DNA from: Theristus sp. LFF4_11
Taxonomy: Eukaryota > Nematoda > Chromadorea > Monhysterida > Xyalidae
Assembly (NCBI GenBank): GCA_030248135.1
Contig: JASANC010003195.1
Span: forward strand, 1-64,000
DNA length: 64,000 bases
Direction of reading: 5' to 3'
This document shows positions 1 to 9,959 of this stretch, one piece after another. The notes under the pieces are model-generated. The model was not told the DNA's origin. It made no database searches and saw only the letters and a program-made list of their open reading frames with translations. Numbering within the stretch: the first letter of the stretch is position 1; every line of letters starts with the position of its first letter. The position numbers and the translations under genes were made by a program.

Positions 1-470
1 TTGTACTTCGTTCATTTACGTATTGCTTAGAATACCAATTTTTCTTGTTTTTCGTTTCTGGACCGATTTCGCCAATTTCCACGACCGATTCGCCCGAAAT
101 CGTCACGATTCAACATCTAAAGTTGCTCACGTAAGAAAACTAACCCAACATCCCGTGATCAGCGCATTGAATTACCCTGGAAAACACCATTTTCTTGTTT
201 TTCGTTTCTAGACCGATTTCGCCAATTTCCCGGTTGATTCTGTCCGAAATCGTCACGATTCAGCATGTAAAGTTGCTCATGTAGAGAAAAACTAACCCAA
301 AATCCGTGATCAGCGCATTGAATTACCCTGGAAAACACTCTTTTCTTGTTTTTCGTTTCTAGACCGACTTCGCCAATTTCCACGGCCGATTCTCTCGAAA
401 TCGTCACGATTCATCTAAAGTTGCTCACGTAAGAAAACTAACCCAAAATCCGTGATCAGCGCATTGATTT
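1..470 (-). repeat. 149-bp satellite, about 3 units
   Basis: TGATCA-containing anchors at about 156, 307 and 453 give spacings of 151 and 146 bp. The unit is the reverse complement of the 149-bp repeat at 34,600-36,195 and shares its GACCGATTTCGCCAATTTCC block. Confidence 0.85.
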
Positions 471-1080
471 CCTACGGACTAGACCTTTTTCCTATTATTT
501 TTCGTAGCTCAGACAAAATTTGTAAGAGTGAAAAGCTGATACCCAGTCGAAATGCTACGAACTGTAAAAAATGCACAATTTTGACAAAAAAATGCCCGGG
601 CAAAAAATTTTTACAATCTACGGATGAAATTACCCCAGGAAACATTTTTGTTCGACTGTGAAAGTGTCGCAGGTAAAAATTGAAAGGGCGCACACTTAAA
701 ACCAGGTGAAAACCCTGCGAACTTTTAAAAATGCCCAATTTTTAACCCAAAACAAGGTCTGGGTAAAAAATTAATTTAATTTTCAAAATCTCCGGATGGA
801 ATTACCCCAGGAAACATTTTTGTTCGACTGTGAAAGTGTCGCAGGTAAAAATTGAAAGGGCGCACACTTAAAACCAGGTGAAAACCGTGCAAACTTTTAA
901 AAATGCCCAAATTTTGCCCAAAAACAGGGTCTGGGTAAAAAATTAACCCAATTTTCAAAATCTCCGTATGGAATTACCCCAGGAAACATTTTTGTTCGAC
1001 TGTGAAAGTGTCGCAGGTAAAAACTGAAAGGGCGCACACATGTTGATTACATACCAGAAAAAAAAAAATAGAAAGAGAAA
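470..1080 (-). repeat. About 172-bp tandem repeat, 3 units
   Basis: The anchor ACCCCAGGAAACATTTTTGT occurs near 632, 805 and 977 (spacings 173 and 172 bp). The same repeat, reverse-complemented, forms the arrays at 15,520-17,960 and 34,040-34,560. Confidence 0.85.
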
Positions 1081-1336
1081 GAAGTAACACGATTTTCAGA
1101 ATAGGTTTTTCGTGTCTAGAGCGTATGAAAAATCGTCCGATGAAAATTTTTTCGCGGCTCCAAGCACAACTTTGGGTGTTCGTTTCGTGTGCACAGAACC
1201 AAGTTTGTGGCTTATACTATGCTCGCTGCAGGGCAGCGAGAAAGTTTGAAAAACGCGCGCGAGGGGAAAACGGCTCATATAATGCGTGATGCGCTGTCCG
1301 CTCGCTGACGCTCGCTCGCGCATCCGCATGATAGAT

Positions 1337-1647
1337 AGCTAAAACGCTAACAAGCTATAAAAACAGCAAAATAATGCTAAAAATATGCTAAAAATCGAGT
1401 ATAAACGCGTATTTTGCCTAAAATTAGCAAAATTTTTAACGAATTTCGAGCAAAAACGGTCAATTATGGTCAAAAATTGACTCATTTTATATTTTCGAAG
1501 ACAAAAATTTTCAGATAGATAGCTGGCTGAGAAATTTTTTTAGATAGATAATAGCTGAGCCGAAAAAACTTCTCTGATAGAGATAGATTCGAAAATTTTT
1601 TGGGGGGGGGCGGCCCCCCCCCCCCCCCCCCCTAGAACAACTATGTC
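1337..1647 (-). mobile_element. Truncated Mutator-like MITE (left copy of an inverted pair)
   Basis: The segment is the reverse complement of most of the element at 1,786-2,256 and ends in CTAGAACAACTAT. Its other end is missing where it meets the head of composite copy 1. The poly-C stretch near 1,612-1,632 matches the G/C tract next to the TIR of the other copies. Confidence 0.6.
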
Positions 1648-1785
1648 GAAGATGTTGTCGAAGCCTAAAATCAGTCGGTAAAACGGTCCAAACAGTACCG
1701 AAGACGAGGGGGGGGGGGGGGGGGGTACACCCCAGAACCCGAGACCTCCGCGGGGGGGGGGTGGGGGGGGTCACGCGACACCCAC

Positions 1786-2256
1786 CATAGTTGTTCTAGG
1801 GGGGGCCTGGGGGGGGCCGCCCCCCCCCCAAAATTTTCGAATCTATCTCTATCAGACAGGTTTTTTCGGCTCAGCTATTATCTATCTAAAAAAATTTCTC
1901 AGCCAGCTATCTATCTAAAAAATTTTGTCTTCGAAGACATAAAATGAGTCAATTTTTGACCAAAATTGACCATTTTTGCTTGTAATTCTTGAAAATTTCG
2001 CTAATTTTAGGTAAAATATGCATTTATACATGATTTTTAGTGTATTTTTAGCATTATTTTGCTGTTTTTATAGTATTTTAGCGTTTTAGCTATCTATCTA
2101 TCAAATTTCAAAATTTTGACCGCCCCCCCCCCCAAAGTCACATGCCCCCCCCGCGGCCCCCCCCCCAAAATTTTCCAGCTATCTATCTATCTGGAAAATT
2201 TGCTCCAGCTATCTATATCGGCCCCCCCCCAACCCCTCGGCTCTGGAACAACTATG
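1786..2256 (+). mobile_element. Mutator-like MITE, full copy
   Basis: It starts ATAGTTGTTCTAG and ends TGGAACAACTAT, with a G/C tract just inside the left end and CTATCTATC runs inside. A second full copy lies at 52,231-52,678, where a 10-bp target duplication is visible. The flanks here are poly-C, so no clean duplication can be read. Confidence 0.65.
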
Positions 2257-2778
2257 CACCCCCCCCCCCTCAGGAAAATTTGCTGCCCGTGCACCCCCCC
2301 CCTGACCGAGAAGGCACCTGACCCCCCCCTCTAAATTAGGCTGAAACACCCCCCAAAACCTGACACTGGACCATCCACACCCCCCCCCCCCCCCCTCGAA
2401 TTTTGCCCGACACCCCACCCACCCCCCCCCTACATGGACCTAAGTAACAGTGACACCCCCGAAAATTGTCTCGGACCCCCCAAAAATCATGAATTTTTTG
2501 CTCAAAAATGATGTTTTTTTGTTTATAATGTACAATAGCGCTAATATGGTGATTTGCCTTTTTTCTTGTATTTCAAGGTTTGTTGTGTACTTTATTGTTT
2601 TTTTTCCTTTATTGAAAATAGTGGGGGGGGGGGGGGGGCGCGCCCCCCCCCCCTTTATTTTTTGTAAGGCGCGGCCGGGTAGGAGTATGTAAGCCGATGG
2701 GGTTCGGGTACTCCTCCTCCAAAACACAGGAAAAAAAAAAAATGAAATAATTGTTTTTTCCTTATAAAAGCTCAATAG
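2257..2778. repeat. G/C-tract element fragments
   Basis: No gene seen. Short unique pieces are separated by runs of 7-16 C. Blocks such as CCTGACACTGGACCATCCAC and the AAATCATGAATTTTT piece recur, reverse-complemented, at 5,320-5,516 and partly at 7,440-7,500, so this is a diverged G/C-tract transposon. Run lengths may be assembly-sensitive. Confidence 0.5.
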
Positions 2779-4396
2779 TAGGGATGGAGCCGGTTCCGGT
2801 CCGGTTTCCGGATTCCGGATTCCGGCGCCTAAAATTGGATCCGGATCCGGTCCGGATTCCGGCACAATTTTGCCGGATCCGGCCGGAATGGCCGAGACCC
2901 GAGAATTTACCAGTTGATTCCTCTGTTTCAGAGCTGTTCAATGGTTTGACAAATTTGTTTCGGTGCTTTGTTGGTTTTGTTATTGTGCATTTGGCATGTG
3001 ATCAGTGAGCGTTTCTTTAGTTTAGTGTTCTGTTCAATGGTAAATTGTTCACTGCTTTTGTCTTGAGTGGTAAACTTATGTGCAGCATCGTCCACTATAA
3101 AAAACGTGGCTGCCAGCAATGTGCACGTCTTTTGGCCGACATTGTTGATGAACAAAGCAGGTTCTTTGAAATCAGCCATCTTCGTTGGTCAGTTAGCTGT
3201 CAAACAGTTGTTTTTTTTAGAGTTCCAGAACACCAGCGATTTTAGCGACGTGTGTTACCGTGGGTGTGCGGGGGTGCCGTCATCCCGTAAAACCCGATAG
3301 CCCACCCCCCTCCCCCCAACGGAACTCCCCCACCCCCAAGATTTTATCGACACCCCCATCCCCGACAAAATTCGAGATTGGGTAGCTCAACCCTCCCCGC
3401 TCGATTTTAACTTCTAAATAAATCGGCATTTCCGCAATGAAGCAGCGCATCGAACAAGTCGATGCGAGTGGCATTGGTACGACAAAAGAAACGCTGCTGA
3501 CCAGCATCGACACACGCTTCCGTGCGCTTTTCCACAACGAATCCCACATCATGGCCACGTACGTTGATTCAAGTGGCCGCGATTCAAGAATACAGTAGTC
3601 GTCTTCGAAAATGCGGGTGAGATTCGTTTTGAACTACTTCACATTGCAAAGAAAATCTTGAAACGACCGGCGACGCCCACAAACTGCGACGATACATCCG
3701 AGATCGCGAACAACGACGATGACGAAAGTGAACGCGAGCCCGAACAAAAAAGAAATCGACTGGCCGCTACGGAGGCATCGAGTTTCATGCTGCGCGACCG
3801 CGCAACCCGTCAGGCGAATCCAGTCTCGAAGACGAAAGACGAAAAAAGACGAAGACGCGGCGAAATGAATCTGTACGAGTCGGATGATTTTATCGACGAA
3901 CCGGACAAAAGTGATCTAGTGCTGGACTTTTGGCGGCTCAACTCGTCGAAATACCCCAAACTATCGAGAATCGCGCGCAGATACCTGGCACCGCTACCAA
4001 CAAGCGTGGCAAGCGAACGAATGTTCTCTGAAGCCAGGCAGGTGTTTGTGTACAGCCGATCTCGTCTGTCAGCTCAGAACGCCGAAAAGATAATGTTTCT
4101 GAATGGAGTGTTGCCTGCACTTGATTATGCCTATGCGATGTGAATTTTGTCAGTTGTTGTTGTTGTAATTTTTGGTTGATTCACGTGCTGTGTCTTGCTA
4201 ACTTTGTTTCTGTGCCTGTGCTGTTTTGTGCTGAAAATGTGATTGAAGGAGCGACGAAATGTGCGTGGATGTTTTTTAGACATAAAAAGGCCATTCCGGT
4301 CCGGATTCCGGCAATTTTTGCCGGATCCGGCCCGGCCGAAATGGGCCTTTGCCGGATCCGGCCCGGATTCCGGCAAATTTGCCGGATCCATCCCTA
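2779..4396 (+). mobile_element. hAT-type DNA transposon, decayed
   Basis: The ends are inverted: TAGGGATGGA at the left and TCCATCCCTA at the right, followed inward by repeated CCGGATCCGG/GGATTCCGG motifs, as in subterminal repeats of hAT elements. A broken hAT transposase lies inside. The expected 8-bp target duplication is not visible: CTCAATAG is on the left and CTTAGGAT on the right. The right side abuts a TTAGGA-like array, so that flank may have changed. Confidence 0.75.
3430..4143 (+). pseudogene. hAT transposase remnant
   Basis: A first open segment (about 3,430-3,597) reads through RFRALFHNESHIMATYVD, resembling the part of hAT transposases where a large helical domain leads to the AT-x-hydrophobic-D block, and then hits a stop. 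A second segment (3,658-4,143) ends in the hAT C-terminal dimerisation domain: LDFWRLNSSKYPKLS, then YLAPLPTSVASERMFSEA, then RSRLSAQNAEKIMFL. That order of W, P-(T)SV-x-SERxFS and RxxL is diagnostic of hAT. Upstream catalytic regions are missing or unreadable and frames are interrupted, so this is not a functional transposase. Confidence 0.85.
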
Positions 4397-4436
4397 CTTA
4401 GGATTAGGATTAGGTTTAGGATTAGGAACCTACAAC
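4397..4436 (+). repeat. Short TTAGGA/TTTAGG telomere-like tract
   Basis: Five to six degenerate TTAGG-type units directly follow the hAT right end. A second, more degenerate set lies at 5,696-5,790. Nematode telomeres are usually TTAGGC, so this is at best an interstitial, telomere-like microsatellite. Confidence 0.5.
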
Positions 4437-4500
4437 GACACATTGCAAGCAACCTCTGATCAGAAATCAAAAAAATCACTTTTAAGTATGTATACAAATC

Positions 4501-5154
4501 TGGCCCACGCCTGGGGGTGTCACTGTACCATGACTGACACCCCCCCCCCACTGAAAAATTTTCGGCACCCCCCCCCCACGTGACGACACCCCCCCCCCTT
4601 CGAAAATTTGCTTTCGCCTTCGGTACGGGACCAAAATCGACTGCTAAAGGTTTTACGAGGTATAATCAAAGAAAATTTTTGTTGAACTTTCGAAAAATTG
4701 TGCCAAAAATGAGGTTTTCAGAGCATATTAGACAGTACCGAAGGCGAAAGCAAATTTTCGAGGGGGGGGGGTGTCGTCACGTGGGGGGGGGTGCCGAAAA
4801 TTTTTCAGTGGGGGAGGGTGTCAGTCATGGTACAGTGACACCCCCCCAGTGGTCAGTTCTATAAAAGTGAATAGTGTTTGAAAAGTGAACATTTTTACTC
4901 CAGGGTGTTCCAAAAGTTAGTCTTTGAGAAATTCTGGAAAAATAATCGAGACATGAGCTTCAAAGACAAACAGTTTTGCGTGGAAATTAGAAATATCAAT
5001 CCAATCAATGGGAAACTTCGGTCAAAGATGAACTTGTGGTTCAAGTATTCAACCGGAATTTGTCAAGGTCTAAATTTTGGGACACCCTGGAGTAGAACTA
5101 TTCACTTTTCAAGCACTATTCACTTTTTATAGAACTGACCACAGGCGTGGGCCA
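4501..5154. mobile_element. G/C-tract inverted-repeat element with a nested MITE
   Basis: The outer ends are GGCCCACGCCTG (about 4,502) and CAGGCGTGGGCC (about 5,143-5,154). Inside, 4,515-4,630 and 4,729-4,843 are inverted copies sharing GTCACTGTACCATGACTGAC, GAAAATTTTTC and CAGTACCGAAGG-type blocks separated by G/C tracts. The same arm sequence recurs at 51,205-51,300. Confidence 0.6.
4849..5142. mobile_element. MITE with about 65-bp TIRs, nested
   Basis: It starts GTGGTCAGTTCTATAAAAGT and ends with its reverse complement. The inverted arms run inward to TACTCCAGGGTGTTCCAAAA / TTTTGGGACACCCTGGAGTA. It sits inside the G/C-tract element. Confidence 0.75.
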
Positions 5155-5516
5155 TGGGGGGGGGGTGCACTATTGTAGAAAATTTTCTGGGGGGTGCACA
5201 CCCCCCACCCCACCCATGAGATTTTTTCGCTTAAATTTGGAAGGAAAAACGCTAAATTTTGCTGCAAAATCTTTGAAATTACAATGAAGAATGTCAAGTT
5301 ATCATATATTTAGCTTATATTATGGACTTTAAAGACAAAAAATCATGATTTTTGAGCAAAAATTCATGATTTTTGGGTGGTCCGAGAAAATTTTTGGGGG
5401 GTGTCACTGTTACTTAGGTTAGGTCCATGTAGGGGGGGGGTGGGGGGGGTGTCTAGCAAATTTCGAGGGGGGGTGTGGATGGTCCAGTGTCAGGTTTTGG
5501 GGGGTGGGTGTCGCGT
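5155..5516. repeat. G/C-tract element segment
   Basis: No gene. Related in inverted orientation to 2,340-2,530 and in direct orientation to 51,310-51,480 (shared CGCTTAAATTT and CAAAATCTTTGAAATTACAA). It ends in the GACCCCCC run used as the target of the next element. Confidence 0.5.
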
Positions 5517-5524
5517 GACCCCCC

Positions 5525-6768
5525 TAGGGTTAGGAAAAAATACGGATTTTTTCCTAAAGCTTCATTACTAAAGCGCACGCGCACGTAGCATCGGCATGCT
5601 CATGCTCATGATCCACTAGCGCGCGTGCACACGCTCCGGCCCCAATAAGAACTTGTTCAAAATGCAATTGTTCTGAACTTTTCCTTCTTGAAAAGGCTTG
5701 GCTTAGGTTAGGATTAGGTCAGGATTATGTTTAGCTTTGAATTAGGCTTTAGGATTAGGTTTTGGTTTAGGCTAGTTTAGGGCAACGTCTGCCAACATCA
5801 GTGCTTTGATTTAGTACGACAGGCCAACCAATTTTTTTTAAATTAAAAAAGTCGAGCTGAGTTCAGCTAGACTATTTTCAGAACGATCCGGAAAACTATA
5901 AGAGCGGAAATCGTGTTTTTTTTTGAAATTATGTCCATTTCATAGAGGGAAAGTTGCATTTTCAACAGTAAAACAGGGCAATTTTTCACGTGTACTTGAA
6001 TATTGAACCGTTCTTAGTGGTTCCTCTTTAGTAAATTACCAAAATTTGACTGTGTTCAAAAATTCCTGTTTGCTGCAGCAAAGTCGGCAACCCCTGTCGA
6101 CCCGGTCGCCCCCCCCCCCAAGACACTTACTTTCAGGTTCAACCAGCTATGCTATCTGCCACATGGCGAGAGCCCACTCTTATCGTATCGAAAACACGTA
6201 CCATGATTTCGCGATCACGTTGCGGGCAACTGACAGACGCAAGTTTAACACGTTAGTTTAGCTCAGCACGCAAGTTTTAGCATGTGGCCATATGTTATCG
6301 GGTATCTGAAAAACGGTCGTGTGATGTGGTATTGACCAACACCTCCGCTCCAATTGTTTAACAATATATCGCACAACTCCATTGTAGACCTATAACATAC
6401 GCCAATCAACAAGGTATCATGTTCATCTCATGGCCTACCGACTGAAAAACATGTTCTAAGTTGCAACAACACGGTTTCTGAAACGATATTTCAATTCAGT
6501 TAAGTCATTTCAACGCTAAAAATTGACCCTAGAAGTCATCCAAATCGAAAAACATGGAGTACGTCGTTCAAAATGACCAAATAATGACATGTACCTAAGC
6601 ACACAAAGAAGTTGGGAAGAAAATTTGGTTTGAACTTTTAAAAAATTATGCCATAAATCGAATTTTCAGAGCAAAGTAGAAGAAAAATTTTTCAATTTTT
6701 TTTAAGTTTAAAAAAATCCAAATTAAAAAAAAATTAAAAAATTTTTTTTTTCAACGCCCCTAACCCTA
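5525..6768 (+). mobile_element. hAT-type non-autonomous element with 8-bp TSD
   Basis: The ends are TAGGGTTAGG and CCTAACCCTA. They are flanked by identical 8-bp GACCCCCC at 5,517-5,524 and 6,769-6,776. That TSD length plus the TAGGG terminus fits hAT. The target is a low-complexity C run, so the duplication is weaker evidence than usual. About 730 bp inside (5,850-6,585) is repeated almost identically at 18,690-19,425. No transposase is recognisable. Confidence 0.7.
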
Positions 6769-6776
6769 GACCCCCC

Positions 6777-8211
6777 CACGCTGAGTTCGAATATGGCACT
6801 TTCAGAATGAAATAAAGCTGTCTTTTACCTTTAAAATTGACAAAAACTTTCGTGACATTAGTCTCCGACTCCGACGTCAATTTGGACCTACCTTTTGCAG
6901 CATGTGGATCCAAACCCAGGTCGTGATTCTCGTTCCAAATGATTTTTCTGTGTTCCACATTACTTTCTTGAATACTTCAGCAGATAGAAAACGCACCGGT
7001 TCACGTTGTTGGTGATGGGCAACGCCGCGCTTCTTCAAGACGACAAATCGGCAACAATCAAGAGTTGACAAGTGGGTTTCCTCCAATTTGAAGGGTAAAA
7101 CCAAAGTATTATCTTTTCGTGCGAAGGAGGCGGAGTAATGTCCAATGATGTGTGGAAAAGCCGCACAGCTGAAAAAAATGTTTCGCGCCAGAATGTAGTT
7201 CGAATATGAATTAAAATGAATTTTGTTTAGTGAGAAACGATTCTGACTGGTTTTCTCAATTTCTTGCACAAATTTGTCGTCAGAATACGTTAAGTTTTGC
7301 TGATTTCAAATTGCCGCGCAGCCGTGAAACATTTTCTCTATTTGTGCGTGCAAACGCATATTGGGTCACGTTTAATAAGAACGATAATAATTTACTGCTT
7401 TTTAGTCCATTACAGAGCTCATTTCAGTGTCAAGCAAATTTCGAGGGGGTGTGGATGGTCCAGTGTCAGGTTTTATAGGGTGGGTGTCGCGTGACCCCCC
7501 ACCCCACGCGGAGGTCTCGGGTGCTCTGGGGGGTGTACCCCGCCACCCCCCCACGTCTTCGGTATTGTTGACAAACCGAAAATGCTGAAATTTTTTGTGT
7601 ATTACCAACACGGTTGATTCCCTGACCCTTCCCAGTTTCATTTACAATATGCTGGGTGACATTAAGCATGGCCCACATAATTACGTTTATTCGATCAATT
7701 CCTGTTATTATCATAGCTATTTGTTGCTACAGCTACATCTGTTAGGCTGTTAGCAATGCTGTTGCTACATTGCAGCTATAGCTACGTGCTCATCACAATG
7801 AAAACTAAAAGCACTTAGGTATTTCCCTCACTAAAAATTAATTGCAGTGCAACAGTAATGGAAAGTCACGTTCGCTTTTTTTGTCTGCCACACTTTAAGC
7901 CTCTCCATCATGGTAACTAGGGTAACTTGTTATGCGATTAGGACTAACCGGCAAGAACAATAAAAAAGAAACAACAATATCAATTTTGTCGGTGCTCGTT
8001 TTTATCTGTAATTTTGTTTCGCGAAGCGTTACTTGTTGTTTTCTCCGTCCGACACGAGATGACGTTAAGCATTTTGTTTAAACTTTCACCTGACAAGACA
8101 ACCGGAAGTCAAATATCTACAAGATGAAAAGTGTCAGTGTGTTTAACGCAGTTTTTTAATGCAGCAACTTCCATTCCGTTGAGCACTGAGCACTGAGCGT
8201 CTCGAGTGTAA
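6777..8211. other. Unassigned stretch with a dispersed repeat
   Basis: No convincing gene. 7,110-7,400 is repeated in inverted orientation at 9,590-9,885 (shared TGTGGAAAAGCCGCACAGCTGA and GTGCGTGCAAACGCATAT-like blocks). 7,430-7,570 is another G/C-tract fragment ending in a CGTCTTCGGTA terminus. 7,700-8,211 holds nothing I recognise. Confidence 0.4.
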
Positions 8212-8674
8212 TACCCTATTACCCCCATTAACCCCCCCCCCCCCCACCATTAATCCCCCCCACCAATAACCCCCCACCCCCACGACAAGTTTCCGAATAA
8301 CCCCCCCCCCCACAAATAATCCCCCATGGGGGTTAATTGGAAACCTGTTTGAAACACATACCCAGCGAATTCAGTGGCTGAATGCAGTGACAATGGTGAA
8401 ATTGTGCTACCAAAGGCCCCAAAGGGATGAGTTATTGGTAATTTCATTACAAAAGGCTGTTACAAAAGGAAATCTCTGTGAAAAGTAGAAGTTTCGGCGA
8501 CTTTCTTGCCTGTCATGCAAGGTATTTTTGCCATTTTTCAACAAACCCCCACCCCTAAAATTTTTTGTAAATAAACCCCCCCCCACCAATAATCCCCCCC
8601 GCCAATAAACCCCCACCCCCAAAAGTCGCTGACGTATTAATCCCCCATGGGGGTTTATTGGAGGTAATACGGTA
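8212..8674 (+). mobile_element. G-tract MITE family A, copy 1
   Basis: The ends are TACCCTATTACC (one base from the family consensus TACCGTATTACC) and GGTAATACGGTA. Subterminal CCCCCATTAA/CCCCCACC runs flank a conserved unique core of about 250 bp. Other copies: 20,595, 22,989, 37,590 and 48,243. The TA at each end fits a TA target-site duplication, as in Tc1/mariner-derived MITEs. Confidence 0.8.
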
Positions 8675-9082
8675 TTTAAAAAAAGCGACATCATGCGCTA
8701 TTTGCTACCATTGCTAAACGTTGTTACAGAACTGTTGAGAACCGGTCAGAAACCATTTTCCTTCAGTTTCTTTTACGCTTTCTTTTTCAGTTTCTTTTAG
8801 GGTTATTAAAAAAACGTCAGAAAAGTGAACGTATACGGTGTTTTCATTCAACACCGTGACAGAGTAAACAATTTTGAACCTTCAATTTTAAAACTGTGTT
8901 GCTTATTTCTTACGCCGACGATTCCTGAGACTGTACGGTCTGGCGGCATGTTGAGCTGCCGAGTCCGGGAGAGAAGGGTAGATTACCCTCCAAATCGCAA
9001 TAAAAGGATGGTGCAGCGCTCGCTGTGTCAGTGTAACACAACCAAACCAACCACAAAGCAACCCGTGACTTGTGCATTGCAG

Positions 9083-9270
9083 TTGTGTGCGACTTCGAGG
9101 CTGACTGTTTGAGCGCAGCGACTACTGCTTCATATAATCAGAGTGTCTGTTACACGTACGCTCCAAGCCCGCCGAACGTTTGCACCAGACTTCCGGGCGG
9201 CATTCGATTGGCAGTGCGCTACCAGTGGCAGCTGGATCTTGCAAATCAGTTTGCCATTACCCATTTTGGG
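9083..9270 (+). CDS. Possible internal exon of a Cys-rich (PAN-like?) protein
   Basis: An open segment is framed by an acceptor (CATTGCAG) and a donor (GGG|GTGAGC), 188 bp. It reads VCDFEADCLSAATTASYN, then SVCYTYAPSPPNVCTRLPGG, and continues to AITHFG. Cysteine spacing and the CYTY block loosely recall PAN/apple domains, which would link it to the exons at 20,227-21,270 on the same strand. No exon joining the two was found in the 11 kb between them. It could be a spurious open frame. Confidence 0.3.
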
Positions 9271-9939
9271 GTGAGCTACTATTGCTTTCTGGGTAAAACC
9301 GATTGCACAAACAATTTTGCATAAATGATGAACGAATGCACAAAAACGAAAACCGATAACATGTCAATGCTGTATATTACCATTTCTTTTGGTTACTTCC
9401 GACGCTCAAAGCGCGCATAGAAAGGTTTAAGATAGGCACATAAAAACGGTACATAAACGCGGGAATTCAGAATTGGTAAAGCGATCCGAGTCCCTCAAAT
9501 AGAACCTTGTTCCGTAAAAGTCCTAATCATCATCATTCTCATGCAATGAAAACAATCGACCACACTTTGATTTGGCTGTTGCTGCTGTTTGCCCTCTATT
9601 ATCTTTCTTATTAAACGGGCCCCAATCAATATGCATTTGCACGCAAAGATAGAGAAAATTTTTCATGGCTGTGCGACTGCGGCCATTTGAAACCACCGAA
9701 ACTTGACGTATTCTGTCGGCAGATTCGTGCAAAAAATTGGTGAAAAAGCCAATCAGAATTTTTCCTCACTAAATAATCTTATTTTATATCGTATTTGAAC
9801 AACGTTCGGGCGCGACACATCTTTTCAGCTGTGCGGCTTTTCCACACATCATTCAACATTACCCCGCCTCCTTTACACGAAAAGATAGAAGTTCAATCGA
9901 ATTACAATAGCTAACAAGAAGTAATTGATTGTTTCTGAA
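9271..9939. other. No gene seen
   Basis: Contains the inverted copy (9,590-9,885) of the dispersed repeat at 7,110-7,400. Nothing else recognised. Confidence 0.4.
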
Positions 9940-9959
9940 CAAAAAATAGACTGTAGTTC

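Larger units (their letters stand above)
1..1336 (-). mobile_element. Composite satellite-carrying element, copy 1 (runs off the left edge)
   Basis: Read on the minus strand, the order is: a conserved head (about 1,336 down to 1,096, starting TCATGCGGATGCG), then about 172-bp tandem units (about 1,050-470), then 149-bp satellite units (about 470-1). Copies 2 (15,192) and 3 (33,731) on the plus strand begin with the same head, and copy 3 has the same order of the two arrays. The head keeps a short reading frame ending in VHTKR...DTKNLF and a stop in all three copies. The family is not one I can name. Confidence 0.7.

Noticed and set aside
1096..1329. Host gene exon for the VHTKR...DTKNLF frame
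   Set aside because: It is present in three dispersed element heads, so it is treated as part of the repeat.
2116..2865. Pro/Gly-rich open frames
   Set aside because: They are translations of C/G homopolymer runs inside transposon fragments.
6877..7269. 130-residue minus-strand frame as a gene
   Set aside because: It lacks a recognisable domain, and half of it is a dispersed repeat that recurs inverted at 9,590.
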